Source: Alopecurus myosuroides (Eukaryota > Streptophyta > Magnoliopsida > Poales > Poaceae). Taken from it: a stretch of 64,000 nt of DNA. The stretch spans positions 177,636,756 through 177,700,755 of the forward strand of contig CM054063.1 of the NCBI GenBank assembly GCA_028641055.1, in the 5' to 3' direction. The notes beneath the pieces are model-generated. The model was given only the letters and a program-made list of their open reading frames with translations, made no database searches and was not told the origin of the DNA. Positions 1-13,409 of this stretch are shown here, piece after piece. The stretch's first letter is position 1. The number at the start of each line of letters is the position of its first letter. A program made the translations under genes and the position numbers.

Positions 1-1348
1 CCATTCTTGACCATACAAACTGTTTATCTTTCTTAAGAAGATCAGTCATTGGCTTGGCAGCTTTGGAGAAACCTTCAATAGAGCGGTGATAACAACCGAT
101 AAGTTTGAGGAAGTTTCGAACCTCTTTGATGGATTTAGGTGACTCCCAGTCCAATATGGCTTGAACTTTGTTAGGGAGAACTGCAACTCCGTCAGCAGAT
201 AGGACATATCCTAGGAATAGGAGCTCTTTCAACCAGAACTCACATCTGGAGAATTTTGCATAGAAACGATGCTCCCGAAGCCTTGTCAAAACTAGCCGAA
301 GATGTTCAGCATGTTCTTCTTTGGAGTTAGAGTAGATTATAACACCGTCGAGGTAAACCACAACGAACTTGTCAAGATACTCCATGAAAATGGATTTCAT
401 AAGCCCCATCAACATGGTTGGAGCGTTGGAGAGTTCGGGAAACATAACAGTGTACTCGTAAAGACCATAACGAGTTTTGACAACCATTTTAGAAATATTC
501 CCGGACCTGGTCTGAAGTTGATGATAACCCAGACTTAAGTGTATCTTGGAGAAAACAGTGGCACCAATCAGACGGTCAAACAAATCATCTGTCCGAGGAA
601 GAGAACACTTGTGCTTTATTGCCACATCATTGAACGGACAATATTCACTGACCAGCTGGGGAACTGTGATATCCTTCTTCATGACGAAGAGTGTAGGACA
701 TCCACGAGAAGATGTGTTGGCATGAGGGAAACATTTCCCTTCCGACACCTCTATTTGCTTCTTCAACTCAACCAACTCTTCTAGAGACATATGGTATGGT
801 CTTTCAGAAGTAGGAGCCACTCCAGGAATTAGTTCAACAACAAATTCCACTGAATAATCATGATGCATACCAGGAAGCTCTTCCGGGAAGACATCCGGAA
901 CCTTACACACCACTGGTACCTCATGAATCTCGGGAGATGGTCGAACTTCGATTGCATTAAGCTGAGGATATGGTTGTGGTTGAACTGTCCCACAAGGAAA
1001 TAACAACCGAGTTGTCTGACCATGCGGATGAATCAGGGTAACAGACTTGGCTGCACAGTCAATTGTAGCATGATGTGTTGACAACCAGTCCATGCCCAAA
1101 ATGACGTTGATGTCATCTGAGTCCACGATGAAAAGTGTAGAAAGAAACACAAAACCTCCAATTTCAATTGGGACACCAGGGCAACACTGATTAGTCCAGC
1201 AGAAGGACCCTGGGGTGGAAATTATCAACGGAGGAATCATACTCACAAGAGGTATGTCATGCAACACCACAAAAGCTCTTGATACACATGAATGTGACGC
1301 TCCGGAATCAAACAGAACAGAGGCTAAAGTCCATAATCAGAGGAAAAG
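1..1348 (-). pseudogene. Gypsy pol relic: protease and reverse transcriptase
   Basis: Read on the minus strand, this continues the gag frame after TAG and TGA stops just past 1349. An aspartic protease motif (DSGASHS) lies near 1290, followed by conserved stretches such as GMDWL and FPEELPGM, then the RT palm. The RT catalytic box is at 344-355 and reads YLDG where active enzymes have YLDD or YVDD, so a metal-binding aspartate is lost. Several further stops and frame changes are present. RNase H and integrase would lie to the left of the window. This is a dead copy of the retrotransposon polyprotein. Confidence 0.8.
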
Positions 1349-2398
1349 CTACTCAACATCAACAACAATTAGGTTAACACGAAGCATTCCCAACACGACA
1401 TCAGGTGCTTTCTGAGCTTCTTCAATCAGAACATGGTTCAAACGACCACGGTTAACAACATGTGTAGGAACGGGCTGAAGTGCAGGGGATATCCTCTGAG
1501 GACATTTGTCGGAGTAATGGCCAAGTTCATCACATACATGACATGTCACCAGCCGTTTCTTACTACCAACAACTCTGGATTGCTCACCAAGGTGACCTTG
1601 TTGAACAACCGATGGATATGGAATAGCACTGTATGGAACAAACACACGACGCTTCTTGGAACCAGAAGAAGACGCACGTGACTCTTCAGAAATCTGCTTC
1701 AAAGAAATTTCCATTTCCTTTTTGCCACGCTCCAAGGTAAGAGCATGATTATAAAGGTCCTGGAAGGTTGGGAACTGGAAAGAGAGTAGCTCATAGCGAA
1801 CTCCGTAATCCAGACCCTTGCGGAACAACTCTTGTTTATCCGCATCATCTGCAACATCTCGGGGTGCATAACGAGCCAAACGGGTGAATTCACGCCCGTA
1901 AGTTTCAACATCCATCTGTCCCTGGGTAAGATCAAGGAACTCTTTTCTTTTGGAGTCCATAACTGCCTCAGGAACATGGGCAGCACGGAACTCTTTACGG
2001 AACTCCTCCCAAGTAACCTTATGTCCCGGCGATTGCAACGCCAAGAAACCTTCCCACCATGAACCAGCTTCACCCTCTAGCTGACAGGCGACAAACTTCA
2101 CACGGTAACTTTCTGGAACTTGGAGAGCGTTAAATTTGCGCTCGATAGTACGAAGCCAATCATCAGCATCAATGGGTTCCTTGAGACTGCTGAAAGATGG
2201 AAGCTTAGCATGAACTAAATCCCCAAATGTGACACATTCGTCATGACGATATTCAGTGTTTTGCGCCACACGCTCAAGGAGATGTTCATTTCTCAGGCGG
2301 TTGGTCTCGATATCCTGGAGAACTTGCGTCATTAAGGAAGATGACGACTCTTCCTCGATATGACCACTTTCAACGGAATCTCGAGTACTCCCGGACAT
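1349..2398 (-). pseudogene. Gypsy gag (capsid/nucleocapsid) with decayed pol downstream
   Basis: About 349 codons are open from an ATG at 2396-2398; an upstream in-frame ATG at 2491 is less likely because its leader is hydrophobic and unlike gag. The retrotransposon gag domain is recognisable (WEEFRKEFRAAHVPE, then QGQMDVETYGREFTRLARYAP). It is followed by a basic linker and one CCHC zinc knuckle (CHVCDELGHYSDKC). Gag packages element RNA into virus-like particles. It should be fused in frame to protease, but a TAG at 1349-1351 and a TGA a few codons later separate the two. It is listed as a pseudogene because the element as a whole is broken, although this section is open. Confidence 0.85.
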
Positions 2399-2792
2399 CC
2401 TGAGTACAAAGAAACGGAACCATGAGAAACACTCCCATGGAAAGAATGCAATAGAAAGATTCATGACTTGATATGGATCAACTGAAGTCAAAAGGAAACA
2501 ACAATTTGGACCGATGGAGGTAACTTGGAAACTCTGAGAACATTAGCAACCTGACCCGGAGTACTAGGAAAAACACCCAACGATTTTGCTCCTAACTTTG
2601 AAGTTAACAGGTGAGAGGTAAAACATTTGAAAACACATGGGATAAGGTGACTCAGAGTTAGAGCGATACCAGTTAAGGAGTAAAAAGAACCCTAAGAAGG
2701 TTTTCACGGCTCATTTTTCATTTCGAAAATAGTTTTCACAAACTCTAGACTCAACATCGACCAATAGCAAGGGTTTTCCTACAGGCAGTCCT

Positions 2793-2804
2793 GCTCTGAT
2801 ACCA
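2793..2804 (-). other. Primer-binding site (tRNA-Met type)
   Basis: The minus-strand sequence TGGTATCAGAGC lies five bases inside the LTR end. It is the standard complement to the 3' end of tRNA-Met used to prime reverse transcription in plant gypsy and copia elements. Confidence 0.85.
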
Positions 2805-2809
2805 AGACC

Positions 2810-5800
2810 TGTCAGACCCCGGACCCAGAGATATACATACTGTTATGTGCTCCTAGCCATGGGCTCACAAAGGCTTTAGGGTTACCAGCCCCGGCCGCAA
2901 CAAACAACGGCAGGCAGACCGGATTCATCGGCACGTAGTCCGGATCCCCGGTCTACTACTCCTTGTATCCATGCTAGTCATAACCAATTATAGATACCCA
3001 AGTGTCCACGAGTCGGATGAAACTGAAGGAACGGGACCAAAGTTATACAGAGCTGCTATGTGTACAGAAAGTGCAACAACAATCGAGGGTTACTGGGGTT
3101 ACCTCGCCCCAGGCCGAATCACATCGGCAGGCGGGCTCGGACATGGATCATCGGCTCCACAACCCCTCGACTGCGACAACTATGCAGGCATAGCCAAAAC
3201 TGTATAACAACGGGCTCGAAACCAACAATCGATCAAAGCAGCACTCTAGACATGAAGCTTTATTAAGCAAGTAATACTAGAGTATAGCTTACAAACAGAG
3301 GTCACACGACCCAACATTACATCAGACAACGGAAGGAAAATTATGTTGCTAACCAACAAGAACCAAAAAGGCCTAAGAGGCCGCAACATAAGGCGACGTC
3401 CCAGCCCATAGATTCCAGGCTGCTACCTGGGAAACCCCAAACTACTCGTCGATGTCCATGTTGAAACACCACTGAAGTGAGGAACTCCACCTGAACCAAG
3501 TTGAAGCAAACATGAGTACGGGAGGTACTCAACAAGACTTAACTAACCTATTATATATCTGCTTGTTCATAAAGGGTTTATGAAGGTTGTTTTGCGTAAA
3601 GCCAACTTTGTTTCGAATAGAGGGAGACTGAGAAGATTTTCACAAATCTTTTAAAAGAACACCCTTTCCTCGGGTATTGCCTTCAAGACCTTCGAAGCAT
3701 CATCTTCAGCACCGGTAACCGGAACCACCTCTTGAAACTAAACATTCATTGCCAACATCTTTTACGTCATGTTCAAGTTATCTATGATCTCAGGATCCGT
3801 CACCAAGTTGTCTTTAACCGCGGACACGGCTTTTCGAAAAGATTAAACCCTGCAGGGGTGTACAAATTTACCCACACGTATCAACCGACTCTTAATGCCA
3901 AGCTATTGGCACAATTCCGACGATGTGCCGGCAGAGGGTGGCTGACCACGATCTTTCCCTTGCTTCGGCTATTCCATTAGTCGCTCCGAGTAGAGATGGA
4001 CCTCCAATAGGGAGTGGCCATCTCCTGCCGGGTCTCTATCGTTGTGCGCAATGTTCGACGGTTACCTACCCGCAGAGCAGAGATCATATTAAGCACACAT
4101 CTCGAATCTTACCACGTCATCCTGTCAACCCGATGGAGCAGAGATCAACAGACATGTATGACTAAGCATGGCATATTTGAGGCTTTGGCGATACAAACAA
4201 ACAAATCCTATGTCTGCTAGGAGCATTGAATGATGATATCTGGTTTATGCAATTAAATAGGATAACTCTATCTATTGACTCAAGATATTTTGTAAAGCAT
4301 GCATCGTACGAGAAGGAAAACACTTTGAAAACATATATGGGCAGATAAGAGGTTATGCTTGCCTTGCTTCAAGAAAACCAGATAAAAGCTTCAGGAATAA
4401 GTGCTTGACTTGGTTGTTTAGACCAAGTATTCGGCAACAGGGGTGTCGAACTTCACTCCGGATTCGAGGTCTACCGATAAGAGCACACACCGGAAAGAAA
4501 GAGAACAACACTCAAAACAGGCATCGATGCAATGTTCAATACGTATGCATGAACATTTGAATGCATTAAAGATAAGCCCTAAACATGGTTCATGGGTTGC
4601 TAGGGTTCATATGTTAGGAAACAGTTTTAGTGAATTTAGTCCCGAAGTGGACCTCGGAGGCCGATTCGGGCAATTATGAAAGTGAGCCTAACTTTAATTG
4701 CTCAAAAGGGGTTGAAAACACCATAACTAGGTTGCATTTGTCATTCTAAGCATTTTGACATATAACTTGTAATTTTCTAATTTTCTTGAATAAAAACTTA
4801 TTTTCTTTATTTTAAATGATTTAAATAATGATCAAAATTAAACTTTGTCAAAAATGTGTGCAAATGACATAAACATGTAGATTACATTTTCTGAACAAAA
4901 TGGTATATTGAACACATTTTTTCTGAGTTATGAAACAAAAGATATTGCATTTACAAAATTAGTTGATTTTGTGTAATTTAAATAGCAGTGGGGTCCACGT
5001 GGCAGATCATATTCGTTTAAAAGAAAATAACAGAAAAACTGCCTTATGACGCATGCATGACATCGTGGTGACGTCACCCGTGCCCAAATCCTCACAGAAT
5101 CGATGCAATTGACGAATTTGGCGCGGGACTTTCGAATCCAAGCACACCACAAGCTAGAGGAGGTCGCGTGGGAGCTGGGGGTGGTCGCGGATGACCATAT
5201 GGTCGCCGGAGCTCGCGCCGGTGAGCTCGGGCGCGGCGGCGGTTGCCGGCCGGCGGCGACAGCGACAACCAGAGGGGGAGGGAGGAAGGGAGGGTGCGGT
5301 TGCTCACAGTGAACGTGATGGCGAGGTCGGGGAGGCGAGGCGGGGAGGCAATCGCCGGCGACGAGCGAATTCCGGCGGCGGCCGTGGAACCCGTCCGGCG
5401 AGAAATTAGGGCGCTCTGGGGGTCCCCACTGCTATACGCGCCCGAGGAGGAAGAGGCAGGGGTGGCGGAGCTCAAGGGAACCTCAGCAGGGCGCGGGGGC
5501 GGGCGTAGCGCCGGCGGCGAGCGGCGGATGGCGCCGGTGGTTAGGGTTCGAGATTTCCCGCGGCCGAGAGACAGGGAGAGAGGAGACCAAGGTGAGGAGA
5601 GGATAGAGGAGGGTCGGGGCACCTCTCATCGCCCTTATCCTCGAGGAGGATCAAGCAGGAGGTGGCGGGGGAGGCGGCGTACACGGCTGGCTCGTCTACT
5701 GTCGTGAGGAAGAAGATGACAAAAAAAGGTTTTCCGAAACCCCCCTGAAATTTCCAGGAACTGCAAAAAGGTCCTGCTCTTTTTAAAAACAGCACACTGA

Positions 5801-6082
5801 AAACAGTTTTGAGGGCCTTTCTCAAATTAGTAAAAATTGACAAAAATTATTTTTGGGATCCTTGTTACATGGGCGAACTCAACATATTTTTGTTTGACAA
5901 AAAATGTACCATTTTAAACCATTTAATTTAAATTGGCACTTTAAGTGATTTTAATAAACTCTGTTATTAAATTTCAATGCACATGTTTTAAATACAAACT
6001 TGGGTTCAAAATGCATGCATGACATGACATGATCACAAACACAAACAAACAAACTTTTTATTACAAAAAGGTGGATGTTACA
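2810..6082 (-). repeat. 5' LTR (3273 bp) of the left gypsy element
   Basis: The ends are TGTAACATC and GTCTGACA on the minus strand, with the primer site just inside. The LTR is long, with an AT-rich part (4700-5090 and 5710-6080) and a GC-rich, CpG-rich part (5100-5700). The GC-rich part is probably the transcript leader: several long overlapping open frames there are a composition effect. The architecture (AT-rich U3, GC-rich leader, long remainder) parallels the 4.4 kb LTRs at 47912 and 58327, although the sequences are clearly divergent. Confidence 0.8.
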
Positions 6083-7645
6083 CTACGTGACTTTTATCTT
6101 GCATACATCTTATTATGAATTGCTTAGCTCTGATCATATAGTGAATATATTTACATCATATGAAACAAATGTGTTCGTAAAAGTCTTTTATCGCACTCAG
6201 TTGTCACTGAATTGCTTGAGGACAAGCAATAAGCTAAGCTTGGGGGAGTTGATACGTCGAAAATGTATCTCCTTTTTCGAACACTTTTCTTATTGTTTTC
6301 CTCCAAACATGTGAGTTTTGGATACCACTAACACGGACTAACACTGTTTTCAGCAGAATTACCTTGGTGTCTCGTTTTTGTGCAGAAAAATAACTTCCGG
6401 GAAATTTCCCAGAAAAGACCCCATTGAGATTATATCACCAGAGGAGCCCGGGAGCCAGAAGGACACCTGGAGGGGGGCCAGGAGGGGCCCAGACCACCCC
6501 TGGGCGTGCCCCCCTAGGCCGCGCCGCCAGGTAGTGTGGAGGCCACCTCCAACCCCTCGGGCACCCCTATCGACTACATATGTCCCGTAAACCTAAAACG
6601 TGAGAGGGTTCTTCATATTCCACAGAAACATAACAGAGCGCCGCCGCCACCTCGAAACTCAAGTCGGTGATCAGAAGTTCCTGTTCTGGCACCCTGCAGA
6701 GACGGGGATTCGGAGGAGATAATCGGCATCGATGCTGCCACCCCTTGTCCATCAACCATCCATGATTCCCCCGTCCATGTGTGAGTAAACACCGCTTTAG
6801 GCTGAGAGGGATGGAAGGGATTGGATGAGATCGATCATGTAATAATACCAGATTGTTAGGGCATAGTGCCTAGTATCCATTGTTAGTGTTTTCTACCGTT
6901 GTTGCAACTTGTTATGCTTAATGATTGTAACTAGAGACAGAGTGTCATGATCTCAGATATGAACATGCTATTGTTTCATGAGTATAATTATGTTTCTTGA
7001 TCATATCTGCAAGTTGTTTACACATGTCATTGTCCGGAACCCGAGGCCCAAAAGTGACAGAAATTGGGACAACCGGAGGGGATGGCTGTGATTTGAGGAT
7101 CACATGTGTTCACGGAGTGTTAATGCTTTGCTCCGGTGCTTTATTAAAAGGAGCCCCTTAATTACCTGTAGTTTCCCTAGAGGCCCCGCTGCCACGGGCT
7201 GGTAGGACAAAAGATGTTGTGCAAGTTTCTCATTGCGAGCACATATGACTATATTGGAACACATGCATATGGTTTGCCTAGAACTTGGATGCTTTAATAT
7301 TATTATCTGCAATGCCCATGTTTAGATTATTACATGACCTATGTTATCCATGCAACGCCCGTTCATCCATTCCCTCTATGTCTACGGTACTTTCATCCTG
7401 CTGTTTTCCACGATTTCTACTGTTGTTACTATTTTATTCTTGTTGTTACTATACTATTACTGCTGCTATAAAACTGTTACCCCTGATAAATTGTTGCGAG
7501 CAAGTCTACTTTCAGGTGCAACTGAATTGACAACTTAGTTGTTAAGGCTAATAAATATTCTTTGGCTCCCTTTGTGTCGAATCAATAAATTTGAGTTTTA
7601 CTTCCCTCGAAGACTGTTGCGATCCCCTATACTTGTGGGTCATCA
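6083..7645 (+). mobile_element. 3' end of an LTR retrotransposon (LTR 6250-7645)
   Basis: 6083-6249 is the last internal stretch and ends in a polypurine tract (gcttgggggagt) immediately before the LTR. The LTR runs from TGATACGTC at 6250 to GGGTCATCA at 7645 (1396 bp). The same ends occur in the solo LTR at 26118-27616, so they are one family. The bases following (gtatc, 7646-7650) belong to the first bases of another element's LTR, so this copy landed inside that LTR. The 5' part lies left of the window, beyond the gypsy element that later inserted at 6083. Confidence 0.75.
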
Positions 7646-7651
7646 GTATCA

Positions 7652-10578
7652 AGCATCCCCAAGCTTAACTCATGCTCGTCCTCGAGTAGGTAAGTGATAA
7701 GAAAATAATTTTTGAGGTGACATGCTACCAACATAAACTTGATCATCTAAATTGTAAAAGCATATCTAAGCTGAGATCATAGTACTTTAAAACATGCATG
7801 GTAGATATAATTCTAACAATGAAACTTAGCAATCACTTTGCATCATGAAAAGTAACATAAATAAAAGATCATGAATAATAATTCACTTGAAAGTTATACG
7901 TTTGGTTCGAGCATAAAGAAAACATAGCAAAGTGATATTTCGCTTGTCCTTAAAAGTGGGGCAAAACATAAATGTCAGGTTACCTTCAAAGTTCAAGTGG
8001 ATGACTAGAAAAATAATTTGAGAGCAAGTAATAACACATCATGAATCAATCAATAATAATCCTTGGGACTGATGCACATTAAAATCGGAATGGCAACTAC
8101 TCTCTCTTAACTATGCATAAAGTTAGAAGATGGAGACTCAACATAGAATTAAAAGAAAGGCCCTTCGCAGAGGGAAGCAGGGATTAACTCATGTGCTAGA
8201 GACTTTTATTTTATTAAAATAGAGGTATTGAAACATTTTTTTAGAGAGGTCTATGTTTATGTGAACGAATGGTAAACAGAAAATACAGTACGTCACAAGC
8301 CAACTAGACTTCACAAGAGTGGCTCCCATTGAAGGAAGCAACTAGGGTCAAAAGGTCACCCCTCTTCTCTTTTGTTTACACAATTATGCTTTGACTGATA
8401 AATCAGGCGGGAAATAGTGAAGAGAATTTATAGTATCCAATTTTGGGGCTGGGCACCCCGCTGCCAGCTCTTCTAACAATTTGTATAAGCGGATGTGCCA
8501 CTAGTCCGGATGTGTAAATTCCAGTCACAAGTGAGATAAAGATTCTATATTTACATCCTCATGAGCTAAAACAGGGGCACAAAACAGGTATAATTTGGAA
8601 GGTTTTAAAGGTAGCACATGAGAAATTTACTTGGAGTGGCGGTTAAATACCACATGTAGGTAGTTATGGTGGACACATTTGGCAAACTTTGGGTTTTGGG
8701 AGTTGGATGCACGAGTAGAGCTCATACTCAGTACATGTGGAAGCTAGCAAAAGACTGGGAGCGACAAATTAAGAGAGCAATAATGGCCATTATCATGCAT
8801 AGCGACAAAAACATTATTAATCAAAGCATAAATGGTATTACAAGTCAAAAACTAAATGATCATAGAGGCTAAAAGTGACTTTTTTGTAGTTATAAACATG
8901 GTGTAAGCATGCGCCAAGTCAACCAAATAAAGCATTCGAAGGAGAATACCACAATATTATGCTTCAATGTGATAAAAACAACTCATGTTTCTTTCAGTGG
9001 CACATTAAACACTCTCAGCTATTTGATACAAGTCATGCTAAAATAATAAATACTAAGCATAGAATTAAAATAACATCCAACATGACATGATAATTTCTAG
9101 CCACAGTCTAAACAAGCTTATTTTTGCTCCGTTATAAGCACGAAATATTTTACTACTTTCCAACACCAATCATTTCAAACAAAAACTAAGTTTACTGAAG
9201 CAAGGAAAATAAATGAAAACAAAGCAAAAACAAACAGGCGCTCCAAGTAAAATGCGTATGATGTGATTGAATAAAAATATAGTTTCACTAGAAGTGACCT
9301 GATAAGTTGCTGATGAAGAAGTGGATGCCTTGGGCATCCCTAAGCTTAGACACTTGCGTCTTCTTGGAATTTTCTGGGATGAACCACGGGGGAATCCCCA
9401 AGCTTAGGCTTTTCATTCTTCTTGTTTACATTATATCACCCTCTTCTCTTGACCCTTGAAAACTTCCTTCACACCAAACTCAAAGTAATTATCATTAGAG
9501 GGTTAGTGCACAATCAAAAACTCACATGTTCTCCTTGGACAGAATCATTATTAAAACCTTTTTAACATTAGCTACAACCAGTGATGTTTTGTGGAGCAAA
9601 GAAATGCACTCAACGTAGTAAAAGAGAGAATACAAGTAAAAAGGCAGAATCTGTCAAAACAAGAACAGTCTGTAAAGACGAATTTTATCAAGGCACTTAT
9701 GTTGCTCAAATCTAAAAACCCAGAACTAGAAAAATTATCGGAAATAGCTGAGGATTAAGCACAAAAAATTTCAGGTCATTTTGATCTTTCTGTGATTTTA
9801 CATGAATTTAAAAGTGGACAACAGAAATCTGTTTCATGCGCAGAAATCCAAATCTAACTTCAGCTTTTCACTCTAGACTTTACTTGGCACAACAAATACG
9901 AGAAAGTAAAGATACAAAGCAGTTGCTACATAAGTAAACAACACCTTGAATCAAAGAAAACAGAAGGAAACATTGCATAAATAAAAATATGATTTATCTC
10001 CCAAGAAGTGCTTTATATAGGCATGATAATTTTAGAGGATGCGCACATAAGAAATATGAATTGAAGAAAAAGAGAGCATAAATAAGTAAACATAAAACAA
10101 ATTTAAGTCTAACCCACTTCCCATGAAAAAGAATCTTATAGAAAAACAAGTCAATAAAGCACAAAGTGGCTAGCATAGGAAGACAAAATAAGTGAAATTT
10201 CAAAAAAATTAACATAAAGAGAGGAGACTTAATGTTATTGAGATATATGAAACTGTGTATTCCTCTTTCATAATGACCAGAGGGTCTTAAATAATCCAAC
10301 ATATAGAAGCAACACAAGAAAAATCTCAAACTTTCATCGTAAAGAGAGGAAATTTAATAACATAAAGATTTCCATAACCATATTTTCCTCTCTCAAAATA
10401 ATTATCAAAGCATCATGAATAGACTCAACAATATAGCTAGCACATAAAGCATTTTTATCATAATCAAGCATAGAATTATTATCATTACTCTCCACATAAG
10501 TAAGTCCTTCTCATTATAAATAGTGGGAGTCCTCAACAATAGATGGACTGAAAATAGCATGTTCATCATTGTAATCAT
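7652..10578 (-). repeat. 3' internal region of B1, inverted repeat of B2 internal
   Basis: No intact gene is present. The stretch is AT-rich and is the reverse complement, with divergence, of about 13180-16282 in B2. For example, the segment near 10090-10140 matches 13433-13500 reversed, and the left end (polypurine tract and GAGGACGAG) matches 16250-16285 reversed. Open frames here, such as 9994-10329, are decayed pieces of the family's short conserved peptides. Confidence 0.75.
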
Positions 10579-12164
10579 CAATACGCCATAAACATATCCT
10601 TAATTTCACATGTTCCATGTTGTTTTCTTATTGTTTCCCACATGTTCTCTATACACTTTATGTCATTTTTATCGATTTTCCAGACTAACATACTGACAAG
10701 ATGCCACAGAGCCAGTTCCCTGTTTTCTGCTGTTTTTAGTTTCAGAAAAGTTGTTCGGGAAATATTCTCAGAATTGGAAAATTCAAAGCCCGGAAGTCTT
10801 AGAATTCCTGAAGGTTCCACAGAGTCCTGAAGAGACCCGGAGGGGGGCCACACCATAGGGTGGCGTCCCCCTTGGCCGCGCCAGGGGGTGGTGTAGGGCC
10901 CCCAGGCCTCCACCGCCTCTGCCCTTTCGCCTATTTAATCCCCCCGAAACGTAAACCCTAGGAGGATCCTACTTTTTCCCGAGAAACACCCGAGGCCGTC
11001 GTCACCATCATCCCGAGATCGGGAGGGTACTGGAGCTCTCCCCGGCACCCTGCCGGAGGGGGAAATCATCACCGGAGGGGTTTACAACACCATGCCCTCC
11101 TCCGAAGTGATGCGTGAGTAGTTCATCCCTGGACTACGGGACCATAGAAGTAGCTAGATGGTTGTTCTCTCCACTTTGTACCTCATCTTTAGATCTTGTG
11201 ATCTGCCTATCATGATCAAGATCATCTTTATGTAATGCTACATGTTGTGTTTCCTGGGATTCGATGGATGTTGAATGCTATGTCTTCTGATTATAAATCT
11301 ATCATGTTATCTTCATGCATATGTTATTTATGATCTTGCATGCTCTACGTTATTAGTAGATTCTCTAGCCAAGTAGATGCTAGTAACTCCAAGAGGGAGT
11401 ATTTATGTTCGATAATGGGTTCATGCCTCCTTTGCATATGTGCTCGAGTGACATAAACGTGACGGATGGAGGATGTGTTGTTGCCATTAGGGAGAAAACA
11501 ACAATGCTTTGTCTAAGGATGATGTTATTGTTTACATTACACACTTTGCTTACTACAATTATCTGTTGCTTGCAACTTAATACCCAATGTTTGTTCGGAT
11601 GATATTCGGAGGGTGGATTTTTAGTCATAGATGAAGTTGGATAACAGTCTATGTATTTTGTTGTAATGCCCGCATGAATCACATAGTAATCTTTATGTCT
11701 TGCATATGCACTATGGTGCATCCTTCATTTCTGTAAATGGCCCAGCTGTAATTTGTTCACCACACATGTTATTTATCTTTCACGAGGAGACACCACTAGT
11801 GAACTGTGGACCTCGGTCCATTTCCCTCATACGGATAAAACACCTACTGCTCTCATACTGTTCCTACTGTTTTCCTACTGTTTTCCACACTATACATTAA
11901 CCTCTTTGTGTTCAGCAAAACCGGTGAGAGTGACAACCCCACTGCTTCGTTGGGGCAAAGTGATTTGGTTGTGTTGTGTAGGTTCCGCGTTGCTGCTGAA
12001 CCAGTAGTGCGTCCTGCCATCTCAGCTGCATCAACCTTCAGAAGTGCTTCTTCCTCCTACCGGTCGATTCAACCTTGGTTTCTTTTCTGAGGGAAAACTT
12101 GCTGCTGCACTCTTCACACCTTCCGCTTGGGGTCTCCCAACGAGCGTGTGTCTACACTACATCA
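10579..12164 (+). repeat. 5' LTR of B2
   Basis: 1586 bp, collinear with 16283-17886. It contains a GC-rich leader-like part around 10840-11110 and ends in CATCA just before the primer site. Substitutions and small indels against the 3' LTR are frequent, including the lost TG start, so B2 is clearly older than the chromovirus at 47912. Confidence 0.85.
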
Positions 12165-12172
12165 AGCTTTTC

Positions 12173-12188
12173 TGGCGCCGTTGCCGGG
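12173..12188 (+). other. Primer-binding site of B2
   Basis: The sequence tggcgccgttgccggg lies eight bases after the 5' LTR. This GGCGCC-type site is common in a group of grass gypsy elements, and the same site in degenerate form is found in B1. Confidence 0.7.
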
Positions 12189-12350
12189 AGGAAGAGAATT
12201 TCTGCAAGGGGAGTCTCTCACTTCCAATATCTTTGCTTTGTTTTTGTTTTGCTTAGTTTATTTTATTTTGTCTTGTTTGCTTCTATTTATCAAAAACACA
12301 AAAAATTAGTTCTTATTCTAGTTGTTATTTTTGCTTTATCATGCTTTCTA

Positions 12351-13409
12351 TCAATGGTTAATGTCTTTGAAACTAGATCTTATTGGCAAGGTGGGTTCAC
12401 AGATGATCAACAAAAATATTATAAGGAACACCGCTTGTCACAATAAGAAATACAATTATGGGAGAAAATTAATAAATTGCATGACCATGCTAAAAACTTG
12501 TGCTCTACTTACAATATTACTTATTGCTTTGATAAATCTGCTGCTGTAGGAGGTATACACACCTCCCTTTTCAATGTGAGTATAATGCTGATGTTACCAT
12601 ATCTTATTATGTTAAGGGAAATTATGAATTATATGATGTGGAAAAAATTGAAGAATTTATTGCTTGGAAGGGTGCATTCGAAATTGCCTATTTATTTGAA
12701 AGTATTGATGATGCACCTTATAAGTATGGGATTTATGCTATACTTGAATATTGCTTTGATAATTACAAGGATTGTAATTACTACATAATGGAATATCTTA
12801 ATAAATGGTATTAACCTAAGGAAGTAACTAATGCCTTGCAGGAAGCTATGGAAGAAGGAACTGCTAAATCTGGAAGCTCATTGGATGAAAAAGATGAGGA
12901 GAGTGATGATCAAGAGGAGGAAGAATGGAGCTACCCATTATTTGATGAAATTGATACTTACTATGAACGAAACTTGTGAGAATGATATTTCTACTATTAT
13001 TTATCATAATCCATGCTACTTGGATAAATCTTATGATAATGCTCTTGATGATGGTCCTATGTTACTTTATGTTATAAATTACAATGATACTGAAAATAGG
13101 ATTGCTATAATGTGTCCTATACCTTTTATGAGTGATCAATCATCTTGTTTTTCTATTGCTAAAAGAGGGGGGAAATAGGAGATGATTTTAAATTTTGATC
13201 CCACTATTTTTGAGCTTGATATGAATTGTGTGCTTTTAGGCCATGACAAACATGCTTTATGTGATAATTATGTTGTTGAGTTTGTTCATGATTCTACTGA
13301 AAATTATTATGAGAGAGGAAAATATGGTTGTAGGAATTTTCATGTTACTAAAATACCTTTTTTTTTTAGTTTTGAAGTTGCTCTTGTTCTACCTTCCCAT
13401 GATTTCTAG
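12351..13409 (+). pseudogene. Degenerate conserved ORF in non-autonomous element
   Basis: Not gag or pol. Frames around 12580-12979 encode an acidic, tyrosine-rich peptide (ADVTISYYVKGNYELYDVEK), with a TAA near 12812. A second stretch, 12980-13409, stays in one frame across a TAG at 13177-13179 and contains a recognisable block (YYERGKYGCRNFHVTK). The matching block is also present in reversed, decayed form in B1 near 10340-10570, so it is conserved within the family and was presumably once translated. Its function is unknown to me. Stops and frame changes make this copy a relic. Confidence 0.55.

Larger units (their letters stand above)
1..6082 (-). mobile_element. Ty3/gypsy retrotransposon, Tekay/Del-like, 5' part only
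   Basis: On the minus strand, from right to left, there is an LTR (2810-6082), a primer-binding site, gag and decayed protease and reverse transcriptase, running off the left edge. The LTR has TGTAAC...TGACA ends. The five bases after it (ctacg, 6083-6087) should be one copy of the target duplication; the partner lies outside the window. The gag and RT resemble the better-preserved chromovirus at 47912-62749, which supports a Tekay/Del-type assignment by family resemblance. It inserted into the 3' internal end of another LTR element whose LTR follows at 6250. Stops in gag-pol make it non-functional. Confidence 0.85.

Noticed and set aside
2793..2804. tRNA gene fragment
   Set aside because: The tRNA-Met similarity is only the primer-binding-site length and sits at an LTR boundary; the same holds at 52340 and 63071.
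5092..5707. Long open frames on both strands (176 and 154 codons)
   Set aside because: GC-rich LTR leader sequence; overlapping frames on both strands indicate composition, not genes.
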